A stretch of DNA of 44,281 nt, taken from NCBI GenBank assembly GCA_964384025.1, contig CAYLJJ010000056.1:1-44281 (forward strand), in the 5' to 3' direction. Each line of letters begins with the position of its first letter. The first letter of the stretch is position 1. This DNA comes from CAYLJJ01 sp964384025 (lineage in GTDB: Bacteria > Myxococcota_A > Bradymonadia > UBA7976 > UBA1532). The notes under the pieces were generated by a model. The model was not told where the DNA came from, made no database searches, and saw nothing but the letters and a program-made list of their open reading frames with translations. The position numbers were made by a program, and so were the translations under genes. Of the stretch, positions 7,826 to 15,135 are shown in pieces.

Positions 7826-8181
7826 CCTGTACGCTGTAGAAGGAGTCCAAAACCCAAAGAAGCCCCGTTGGCCAGTAGAGAGAGCAATGCGGCTCTTCTA
7901 AAGCCCAATTTGGACCAGAGGAGCCGGTAGAGGAGCGCTTCTGATAGGAAGGCCCAACTTTCAGCGATGGCCAAAAATAGAACATACTCCAGCTCGAGAT
8001 GAGGCAGGAGAAACCAAACCACAGGGTGACTGACGGCGTTGACCAGAAGGACCCGCCGAATAATCACGCCACCAGTAGAGGGGCGTAGCCATCTCCATAA
8101 GAGAGGCACCGCAACTAACAACTCCAACCCCAAAGTGAGAGAGAAGGCGATCAACCACATCATCAGGTAGCGCTCATCCAC
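7813..8181 (-). CDS. Small integral membrane protein
   Basis: A 122-residue protein with about four hydrophobic helices (LIAFSLTLGLELLVAVPLLW, VNAVSHPVVWFLLP, LFLAIAESWAFLSEALLYRL, ALLSLLANGASLGFGLLL) and GTG as the start. I do not recognise a named family. Conserved-looking features include the H-P-x-x-W pair in helix 2 and the E-x-x-x-x-x-x-E spacing in helix 3. Its 3' end overlaps the MFS-like gene, so a shared function or complex is likely. Confidence 0.6.
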   Translation of the reverse strand: MDERYLMMWLIAFSLTLGLELLVAVPLLWRWLRPSTGGVIIRRVLLVNAVSHPVVWFLLPHLELEYVLFLAIAESWAFLSEALLYRLLWSKLGFRRAALLSLLANGASLGFGLLLQRTGWLF

Positions 8182-8301
8182 CCAGCCTATATAGCCTGTC
8201 CTCAGCCCTCAGCTCGGAGAAAATCTATCTCCGTTTGCACTCTTTCCCGAGCGAGGAGCATGATGGCAGCGCTCCAAAGCTCTCATCTCAAAGGAGGAAA
8301 G

Positions 8302-8820
8302 ATGTCATCGCCAAAGCAGCTTAGCCCTCAAAGCTTGATAAAGCAGATCCTCCTCCTCAGTCTACTGCTGGGCGGGCTGAACCCTGCCTTCGCAGATCTG
8401 GCACCCTTCCCTCGTGTGGTGCAGAGGATCAAAAAGAAGCCCTCGGTCCCTGCTCAGGCTAAAGCTCTGGCTAAAGCAGTAAAGGTGCAAGTCGAAGCCC
8501 ACGACTGGGAGGGATTTCTTGAGAACTGTGATCCTGCTCATAAGCAGATCCAGATGATAGAAACACGCATAGCTCAAGCTCAATATATCGCAGAACAGAT
8601 GGGAGTTCACTCAGTCGGCAACGACATCGCCACCGGAAATAAGGTCAGTTTAAAACAGCTCAATCTCATCCAGAAAATGAGTATAGACAGCTATTCCAAT
8701 GATAAGGATTGGATTGAAGTCAAAGGTAAGATCCATCTCAAAGATGGACGTAGATTGAACTTGCTCTTGCTCCTAAAAAAAATCAAAGATCGCTACTATC
8801 TCAGCGGTGGGGTGGGTTGA
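8302..8820 (+). CDS. Small exported protein of unknown function
   Basis: The start at 8302 is preferred over an in-frame ATG at 8260 because AAAGGAGG precedes it and it places the signal peptide properly: positive residues, then ILLLSLLLGGLNPAFA and a signal peptidase I-like AFA/D site. The mature part (about 140 residues) begins with a Pro/Lys-rich stretch. It then has a helix-plus-sheet pattern (HDWEGFLENCDPAHKQ, later WIEVKGKIHLKDGRRLNLLL and YYLSGG) reminiscent of NTF2-like lipid- or ligand-binding domains; that resemblance is weak. Periplasmic. It is transcribed divergently from the small membrane protein. Confidence 0.6.
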   Translation: MSSPKQLSPQSLIKQILLLSLLLGGLNPAFADLAPFPRVVQRIKKKPSVPAQAKALAKAVKVQVEAHDWEGFLENCDPAHKQIQMIETRIAQAQYIAEQMGVHSVGNDIATGNKVSLKQLNLIQKMSIDSYSNDKDWIEVKGKIHLKDGRRLNLLLLLKKIKDRYYLSGGVG

Positions 8821-8850
8821 ATCTTAGAAGCTGAAATTACGGTCGGAGCT

Positions 8851-9639
8851 TTAGTTGCCCTGGAATTGGGGTGGGCGCTTCTCAACAAAGGCGTTGACCC
8901 CCTCTGTTGCATCCTTGGAGTCAAAGAGGACCCCAAAGGCCTCCGCCTCAAAGGCGTTGGCTGTGGCGAGAGGGGCCTCCATCCCCAGTTTCAGGAGCTG
9001 CTTCGCTTTTCGAACCGCCAGAGGCGCTTGAGCGACGATCATCTGGACGCGAGCCTCAACCTTCGCGAGGAAATCTGCGGCGGGGAATACCTCTAGGCAG
9101 AGACCCCGACGGAGGGCTTCATCAGCCTTGATGATACGACCGCTGAAGAGAAGATCTGCGGCCGCCATCGGGCCGATCTTGCGGGCCAAGCGCTGGGTGC
9201 CACCAAAGCCAGGGATCAAACCCAGGCCCACCTCAGGTTGCCCAAAACGAGCAAACTCAGAGGCGTAGATCAGGTCACAGGCCAGGGCCAACTCACAGCC
9301 CCCACCCAGACAGAAGCCATTGACCGCCGCGATCACCGGGACAGGTAGATCTGAGAGCGCCTGAAAGATCCGATGGCCCTTGGCGGCGAAAGCCGCCGCT
9401 CCCGAGGGGCTCAGCACTGACATCGCCTTGATGTCAGCCCCCGCTACAAAAGCTCGCCCCGCTCCGCTGAGGATCACCGCGCGCAGCTCTGGCGTGCTGG
9501 CCAAGCTCTGCACATGCTCCTCTAGGGCATCCAACACCGCCGCGTTGAGGGCGTTGAGGGCCTTGGGCCGGTTGATCTGGAGGTGAGCGATGCTTCCCCT
9601 GATCTCCAAAAGGACCGCGCTCTCCTGAGCTTCAGACAT
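8851..9639 (-). CDS. crt: Enoyl-CoA hydratase (crotonase family)
   Basis: A 262-residue protein of normal family length. It has the crotonase signature VNGFCLGGGCELALACDL, the oxyanion-hole segment AFVAGADIKAMS and QPEVGLGLIPGFGGTQRLAR with the catalytic glutamate position. It hydrates trans-2-enoyl-CoA to 3-hydroxyacyl-CoA, or runs the reverse reaction in butyrate-type synthesis. It is the last gene of a three-gene operon, 3 bases after the dehydrogenase stop. Short-chain (crotonyl-CoA) specificity is inferred from the neighbours, not from the sequence. Confidence 0.9.
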   Translation of the reverse strand: MSEAQESAVLLEIRGSIAHLQINRPKALNALNAAVLDALEEHVQSLASTPELRAVILSGAGRAFVAGADIKAMSVLSPSGAAAFAAKGHRIFQALSDLPVPVIAAVNGFCLGGGCELALACDLIYASEFARFGQPEVGLGLIPGFGGTQRLARKIGPMAAADLLFSGRIIKADEALRRGLCLEVFPAADFLAKVEARVQMIVAQAPLAVRKAKQLLKLGMEAPLATANAFEAEAFGVLFDSKDATEGVNAFVEKRPPQFQGN

Positions 9640-9642
9640 CGA

Positions 9643-10500
9643 TCAACCCCTCTGATAATTGTAGAAGCCACGTCCGGATTTACGCCCCAGCCAGCCTGCG
9701 TCCACATATTGCTGCAGCAGAGGACAGGGGCGATATTTGCTGTCCCCGTTGCCATTGTGGAGCACCTCCATGATCGCGAGGCAGGTGTCCAGGCCGATAA
9801 AGTCCGCCAGGGTGAGGGGTCCCATCGGCTGGTTCGTGCCCAGCTTCATCCCCTTGTCGATATCCTCTACGCTGCCGATCCCCTCATAGAGCGCTACCAC
9901 CGCCTCATTGATCATCGGCATCAGGATGCGGTTAACGATAAAGCCCGGCATATCTCGGGCGACCACGGTGGTCTTACCCATCTTCTCCGCCAGGGCGTTC
10001 ACCTCGGCGTAGGTCTCATCGCTGGTCGCCAGACCTCTGATCAATTCCACCAGCTTCATCACCGGCACCGGGTTCATAAAGTGCATCCCGATGACCTGCT
10101 CTGGGCGCTTAGTAACTCCAGCGATGCGGGTGATGGGGATCGAGGAGGTGTTGCTGGCCAAGATCACACCATCTCGGCAGATCTCATCCAGTTGGCGGAA
10201 GAGATCCAGCTTAAGCGCCTCATTCTCACTCACCGCCTCGATGACCAGATCAACTTCGCCAAACAGCTGGATGCTCTCCACGGGCTGAATGCGCTCTAAA
10301 GCTGCGTCACGCTCCGCCTCGCTCATCCGCCCTTTCTGAACACCGCGCTCCATGCGCTTGGCGATGCCATCCTTAGCCCTCTCAGCCAGCTCTAAGCGAG
10401 CATCAGCCAGGGAGACCCTGAGCCCTACACTGGCGGCGACATGCGCGATGCCTGCGCCCATCTGACCCACACCGATGATCCCAATATGTTCGATTGCCAC
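9643..10500 (-). CDS. hbd: 3-hydroxybutyryl-CoA dehydrogenase
   Basis: A 285-residue, single-function 3-hydroxyacyl-CoA dehydrogenase. The N-terminal Rossmann motif GVGQMG (10-15) binds NAD(P); SNTSS lies near 116-120 and the catalytic H140 sits in MHFMNPVP. The C-terminal helical domain contains GFIVNRILMPMINEA and GTNQPMGPLTLADFIGLD, typical of 3HCDH family members of the Hbd/PaaH type. It interconverts acetoacetyl-CoA and 3-hydroxybutyryl-CoA. It lies between thiolase (8 bases upstream) and hydratase, so the three enzymes form a consecutive C4 acyl-CoA pathway used for fatty-acid breakdown or for butyryl/polyhydroxyalkanoate precursors. Confidence 0.92.
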   Translation of the reverse strand: MAIEHIGIIGVGQMGAGIAHVAASVGLRVSLADARLELAERAKDGIAKRMERGVQKGRMSEAERDAALERIQPVESIQLFGEVDLVIEAVSENEALKLDLFRQLDEICRDGVILASNTSSIPITRIAGVTKRPEQVIGMHFMNPVPVMKLVELIRGLATSDETYAEVNALAEKMGKTTVVARDMPGFIVNRILMPMINEAVVALYEGIGSVEDIDKGMKLGTNQPMGPLTLADFIGLDTCLAIMEVLHNGNGDSKYRPCPLLQQYVDAGWLGRKSGRGFYNYQRG

Positions 10501-10508
10501 GATTTCTC

Positions 10509-11690
10509 CTAACGCTCCAAGACCAAAGCGACAGCTTCACCACCGCCGATACAGAGGCTCGCTAGACCCCGTTGAGCCTCCCGCGCCTTCATCGCTTGAA
10601 CTAGGGTGACCAAGATACGGGCGCCGCTGCCGCCGATGGGGTGTCCCAGAGCCACCGCGCCGCCGTTGACGTTGACTCGATCTGCAGGCAGCTCAGCCAG
10701 CTCATTGACCGCTAGAGAGACCACAGAGAAAGCCTCGTTGACCTCATAGAGATCGATCTCCTCAGGGCTCATCTCTAGGTCCTTCAGCACCTTCTTGATT
10801 GCGTAGGCGGGAGCGGTCGTAAACCACTCTGGAGCTTGAGCATGCTGGCTATAACCCAGGATCTGCGCCAGGATGGGCAGCTCATTGGCCTCCGCATACT
10901 CTCGACTGGTCAAGATCAGGGCGGCGGCACCATCGTTGAGGCTGCTGGCGTTGGCCGCCGTGATCGTCCCCTCTCGATCAAAAGCGGGGCGCAGCTTGGC
11001 GAACTTATCCAAGCGTCCACGACCGGGCTCTTCATCCTCCTTGACGATGATCGCAGGCTGGCGACGCTGAGGGACCTCCACCGGGACAACCTCCGCTTCA
11101 AAGGCCCCCATCTCCTGAGCAGCCAAAGCCTTCTCATAGCTGGCGCGGGCGAAGCTGTCTTGAGCCTCTCGACCGATCTTCATCTCTCGAGCGCAGATCT
11201 CAGCGGCGTTGCCCATATGGAAGTCGTTATAGACATCCCAGAGGCCATCCGCCACCATGCCATCCACCACCTTCTTATGGCCCATACGCATCCCATCTCG
11301 AGCCTCAGGCAGGTAATAGGGCACCTTGGACATATTCTCCATGCCCCCCGCGACCACCACCTCAGCGTCCCCCAGGCGGATCGCTTGGATCGCCAACATC
11401 ACCGACTTAAGCCCAGAGCCGCAGACCTTGTTGATGGTGAGGCAGGGGACGCGCTGCGGTAGACCCGCGAAGAGAGCAGCTTGGCGCGCGGGAGCTTGAC
11501 CGACGCCTGCGCTGAGCACGTTGCCCATGATCACCTCATCTACAGCCTCAGGAGAGAGCCCCACCTGTGCGAGAGCGCCTTTAATGGCGGCGGCTCCTAA
11601 GCGGGGAGCAGAGATGGTGGAGAGGGCTCCTCCAAAGCTCCCGATGGCGGTCCTCGCAGCAGCGACAATGACAGCTTCCTTTAACCCCAT
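10509..11690 (-). CDS. atoB: Acetyl-CoA C-acetyltransferase (thiolase II)
   Basis: A 393-residue thiolase of standard length. Nucleophilic C90 lies in INKVCGSGLKSV, the His motif is NGGAVALGHPIGGSGAR and the second Cys is in CIGGGEAVAL. The mid-region ITAANASSLNDGAAALIL is also characteristic. It condenses two acetyl-CoA molecules or cleaves acetoacetyl-CoA. GAGGG lies just before the ATG. It is the first gene of the operon, so the promoter should be in the 200 bases upstream. Confidence 0.92.
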   Translation of the reverse strand: MGLKEAVIVAAARTAIGSFGGALSTISAPRLGAAAIKGALAQVGLSPEAVDEVIMGNVLSAGVGQAPARQAALFAGLPQRVPCLTINKVCGSGLKSVMLAIQAIRLGDAEVVVAGGMENMSKVPYYLPEARDGMRMGHKKVVDGMVADGLWDVYNDFHMGNAAEICAREMKIGREAQDSFARASYEKALAAQEMGAFEAEVVPVEVPQRRQPAIIVKEDEEPGRGRLDKFAKLRPAFDREGTITAANASSLNDGAAALILTSREYAEANELPILAQILGYSQHAQAPEWFTTAPAYAIKKVLKDLEMSPEEIDLYEVNEAFSVVSLAVNELAELPADRVNVNGGAVALGHPIGGSGARILVTLVQAMKAREAQRGLASLCIGGGEAVALVLER

Positions 11691-11893
11691 TTAAAACCCT
11701 CGCTTGAATCTCTATGAGCGTGACCATCGCTCTACCAGACTCTGGAGCCTGTCGTCGAGTCATGTGCGATATGCTTCTTGAGGCCTGAGCATGGCTGTCT
11801 CAGGATGGAAATAATAAGATGTTTTTTTTATTGCTCTTTCCTGAGGGAAGCGAGGCCCTCTTCTCCCACGGTGGGGCGTTTTTTGGAGTGACC

Positions 11894-13564
11894 TTAAAGT
11901 CCGCTGTAGTTGTCAGAATCTGTTTTTCTCTGCTCTCTTCGCCGACGATACTGCTCTCGGATGATCTCCTGGGCGATCTCTCGACCCCCCAGACCAAAAG
12001 CCAGAGCCAGCGCCAGACAGAGGGCACCGAAGATCAACCCAAAGCTGAGCAGGATAAAACTGGGAGCCAACTGAAGTTGTTGAAGTGCCATAGTAAAAGC
12101 GAAGATCAGGACTCCCAGGCGTGCTGCTTGAGCTACCCAACGGCGTGCAGCCTCGCTGCCCTCTGTCGAACTGAGCAGTAGATCGCGCACAAAGTTGGCC
12201 AAGAGCAGACCCAGACCGACAATGATGAGCGCGGTCAGGGCGTGTAGGAGGAGATAGCGTAAAAAAGAGCCCAGGAGCCCAGCCCAAAGCTCCAAGCCCA
12301 GGAGAGCAAAGACCTGCCCGAGGGCCAAGAGCATGAGCAAGAGCCTCGCGATCTTCCCTAGAATTTGGCTGGGTTTAAAGGGGGGAGGCTTAAGGCCCTC
12401 TCGCATATCGACCTGTTCCTCAACTCGCTTAGATAAGCGCTCTAAGCGAAGCCCCACCCCTGAAAAGAGTTCATCAAGGCCCAGCCCCTCCAAGATCCCC
12501 GAGATGATGTTCCCCAAGAAGCGACCCCCCAAAAACGCCATGATGATGATGAGCAGGGAGAGCGCCAAAGAGGGCAACAGGGTCCAGAGCTGCTGGATGA
12601 CTCCCTGGAGAGGCTCACTGAGGGCGTGTAGCCCCAGATGCTCAAAAGCGGCGATGAGGGCGTGGAGCATGATCAGGGCCTTGGAGAGCCAGGCCACGAC
12701 GCTGCTGGGGGCCATCTTCTCAAAGAGCCGCTCCTGGCGAAGCTGAGTGACGAGGCGATCAAAGCCCAGAGAGTGAAGGAGGTTTCGCAGCAGGTTCTGA
12801 GTGAGGTTCCCTAAGAGCCAGCCTCCCAGGAGGAGGAGGAGAGCGACCGCCAAGGCGGGCAGGAGTTGTAAGCTTTTGGAGAGCAAGTTGCGCATGGGAG
12901 CGGCGATAATTTCGATCTCCAGGGCCTCAAAGGCTCCTGCCAGACCTACCATCATGATCAACCAGAAGAGGAGTTGGGCGGCGGTCTGACTGAAGGGCTG
13001 TGTCTCGCCCTCTGTAACTTCAGCTAAAGCTATATCTAGACTCAGGCCTCCCAGAATAAGAGCCAACAGTTGGCTGAGGATCTTGGCGGCAGCGAAGGCC
13101 ATCACTAGGATCAGGAGCGCCTTAGCGATCAGCGGTAGAGATTGGATCAGGGTGTCCACGAAGTTGCTGATGGGCAGCGCTGCTTCTGTCATTCCTGCTG
13201 AGTCCAGAGCAGCGATCACCACCAAGAGCATCAACAGGTAGAAGATCAGTCGGGCGCCGAAGCGCTCTACGGCGTCCTCTCGACCCTCTTTATTTTCTAG
13301 GAGGAGGTCAAGGCGTAGAGCCGCAGCCAGACGGTTATCCCACTCTGTTTTGCAGAGCAATTTATAGCTCAGCCAGCTCAGGAGCCGAGCCAAGAGCCAA
13401 CCCAGGAAGAGAACCGCGATCCCCAGGCCAAGCCCACGAAGGCTCGCTAGAGTCTCATCACTCTGGAGGTTCTCAAGGAGAATGTCCAGGTGGGTTGGCT
13501 CGGCGGCCAGCGCCAAGCCAGGGAGCATCAAGAGAGAGATCCAGAGGTGTTTGGGGGCTCGCAT
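11894..13564 (-). CDS. Exported/inner-membrane protein with repeated MscS-type TM helices
   Basis: A 556-residue protein with an N-terminal signal peptide (LWISLLMLPGLALAAEPTHL) and many membrane segments. At least three repeats have the pattern of the conserved TM-helix family found next to mechanosensitive channels: LIAKALLILVMAFAAAKIL, LLPALAVALLLLLGGWLLG and LLPSLALSLLIIIMAFLGG, each followed by a Leu/Gly-rich stretch and xGLGLD or SLGFD. A typical MscS beta domain is not seen; the protein ends in a charged tail (QYRRRREQRK). Function in osmotic or mechanical response is inferred only from the family. It stands alone, with no overlap to its neighbours. Confidence 0.65.
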   Translation of the reverse strand: MRAPKHLWISLLMLPGLALAAEPTHLDILLENLQSDETLASLRGLGLGIAVLFLGWLLARLLSWLSYKLLCKTEWDNRLAAALRLDLLLENKEGREDAVERFGARLIFYLLMLLVVIAALDSAGMTEAALPISNFVDTLIQSLPLIAKALLILVMAFAAAKILSQLLALILGGLSLDIALAEVTEGETQPFSQTAAQLLFWLIMMVGLAGAFEALEIEIIAAPMRNLLSKSLQLLPALAVALLLLLGGWLLGNLTQNLLRNLLHSLGFDRLVTQLRQERLFEKMAPSSVVAWLSKALIMLHALIAAFEHLGLHALSEPLQGVIQQLWTLLPSLALSLLIIIMAFLGGRFLGNIISGILEGLGLDELFSGVGLRLERLSKRVEEQVDMREGLKPPPFKPSQILGKIARLLLMLLALGQVFALLGLELWAGLLGSFLRYLLLHALTALIIVGLGLLLANFVRDLLLSSTEGSEAARRWVAQAARLGVLIFAFTMALQQLQLAPSFILLSFGLIFGALCLALALAFGLGGREIAQEIIREQYRRRREQRKTDSDNYSGL

Positions 13565-13886
13565 GGGGGCTCCTTCTTCATCAACCCCAGATGTGTCCCA
13601 TATCGCTCGGCGTCTGGGAAGAGTCGCAAGTAAGAAGGGTCAGAGAGAACCCACATCACGGGTTATAAGTATCCAGTCCCTCAACCCCCCAACGCTTTGA
13701 TGAGCTGATCAGCGATCCTACAGGCATCTCTGTGAAGGGATCAGGAACGGGACCTAAACTGCTCTTCGACCTTCTGAGAACGAACTTCAGCCCGCACCTA
13801 TTGATCTACAAATCAAGCTCATCCAAATGCTATACAAGAGTGCCTCCGGCAGCTCTACACCAGAGAGACTCTCCTTTCAACACAAC
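13565..13886. other. Intergenic region between the TM-helix gene and the aminotransferase
   Basis: About 320 bases with no supported gene. On the minus strand a TATAAC at about 13666-13671, with a poor TTGGGG element some 19 bases further upstream, might drive the TM-helix gene, but the spacing is long. I see no convincing terminator for the aminotransferase operon and no RNA gene. Confidence 0.4.
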
Positions 13887-15134
13887 TCAGCTGGGTCGCA
13901 TCGACGCCAGGATCTCACCTTGCCGACGGGCCAGCTCATCGATCTCTGTCTCGGTGTTAAAGAAGTGGGTGCAGACTCGAATACCGCCGATGCCCCCCAA
14001 TGAGCGCATAGAGACCTTGATGGGGCGCTTCCCGATCGGAGGTGCGTTAAACCTCTGGAATGAGAGCAGGTCGCTCTCATAGCTCCCGGTGCTATAGGTC
14101 AGGAGACCATGCATCTTATCTGGTGCTGTGGGAGAGGTGATGGTCAAGCCCGCATCTTGAAGCGCCGCCACCGCGTACTGGCCCAGGTGCCTCACGCGGC
14201 GGTCGATGTTGCCCATGCCAAGCTTCTTGTAGAACCGAAGCGTCGCCAACCAACCAAAGACAGATGGGCCGGTCACGGTGCCCTGAGAGAACTTCTCTGC
14301 GGTCTCCAGCTCTGGGTTTCTCCAATCTAAAATGTTGTCATGTTTTGGAGAGCTGAACGGGATCCCCTCAGGCATCTGCATGGTGAGGTAGTTGCGGAAT
14401 CGCGGGGTGAAGCGCGGGATGAGGTCTTTGCGGATGTAAAATAACCCCGCCCCCTCTGGACCGCACTGCCATTTGTAGGAGCCCGTAGCCAGGAAGTCTA
14501 CATCATCATCGTGGACATCGATTTGAATGGCACCCACCGCTTGAAAGGCGTCATCAAGCACATAGGCACCATGGGCGTGCGCTATCCTGCACACCTCTTT
14601 GACATCAAAGGTGAATCCACAAAACGCGGTGCTGCGATTGATCGACACCAGCTTGGTGCGCTCGTCTACGGCGCGCTCAAGATCCTCCATCATGATCTCA
14701 CCGCCCACGTTCTTCACGCAGCGCAGCTCTACGCCATATCGCTCACGTAGCCCCAGGAAGACGTAAGGATATGAGGGGTACTGAAGATCGGTGAAGACCA
14801 CATTATCGCCCGGCTTCCACTCCAAGAGTTCATTGACCACGAGGTTGCACACCTGCATCGGGCGATAGGCGAGGGTAACCTCTTCTGGATCAGCGCCGAT
14901 GAGTCGCGCGCTCATCTCCGTAGCCTCGTAGTAGGCGGTGGTGAGGAAGGGGTGTGTGGCGATATCCTGTATGGGGATATCCTCCATGCGACCGCGCTCC
15001 TGGAAATCAAAGAAGTCTCGCACCGCCTTGAGCCAGTAAGCTCCAGGGATCATCTGATCACCAGCGTTCAAATACAGCCAGTAATTTGTAAGGTCAAACT
15101 GCTCTCGAACCTCATCAAAGCGTGTCTCTAGCAT
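13887..15134 (-). CDS. PLP-dependent class V aminotransferase family protein
   Basis: The start at 15134 is chosen because GAGGAGAA precedes it and it lies one base after the upstream stop; a longer in-frame reading would run into the molybdenum hydroxylase gene. The 415-residue protein has the class V fold: a nucleotide-like glycine/serine region, YVLDDAFQAVGA with the PLP-ring Asp (D195) and nearby Gln, and GSYKWQCGPEG with the Schiff-base lysine K221. The C-terminal domain holds KVSMRSLGGIGGIRVCTHFF. It resembles the isopenicillin-N-epimerase/cysteine-desulfurase-like branch; the Cys of true desulfurases is not evident. The substrate is unknown. Being last in the operon, it may act on an amino compound made by the hydroxylase, or take part in sulfuration of its Mo cofactor. 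Confidence 0.8.
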   Translation of the reverse strand: MLETRFDEVREQFDLTNYWLYLNAGDQMIPGAYWLKAVRDFFDFQERGRMEDIPIQDIATHPFLTTAYYEATEMSARLIGADPEEVTLAYRPMQVCNLVVNELLEWKPGDNVVFTDLQYPSYPYVFLGLRERYGVELRCVKNVGGEIMMEDLERAVDERTKLVSINRSTAFCGFTFDVKEVCRIAHAHGAYVLDDAFQAVGAIQIDVHDDDVDFLATGSYKWQCGPEGAGLFYIRKDLIPRFTPRFRNYLTMQMPEGIPFSSPKHDNILDWRNPELETAEKFSQGTVTGPSVFGWLATLRFYKKLGMGNIDRRVRHLGQYAVAALQDAGLTITSPTAPDKMHGLLTYSTGSYESDLLSFQRFNAPPIGKRPIKVSMRSLGGIGGIRVCTHFFNTETEIDELARRQGEILASMRPS

Positions 15135-15135
15135 T

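Noticed and set aside
9583..10299. 238-residue open frame on the plus strand opposite the 3-hydroxybutyryl-CoA dehydrogenase
   Set aside because: Antisense to a clearly conserved enzyme; the translation is rich in His and Arg and has no recognisable domain.
10836..11462. 208-residue plus-strand frame opposite the thiolase
   Set aside because: Shadow of the thiolase coding sequence; no ribosome site or family features.
11835..11887. Plus-strand hairpins followed by TTTTTT (intrinsic terminator)
   Set aside because: The stem next to the T-run is only 4-5 bases with a very small loop, and no plus-strand gene lies upstream; in the minus direction there is no T-run.
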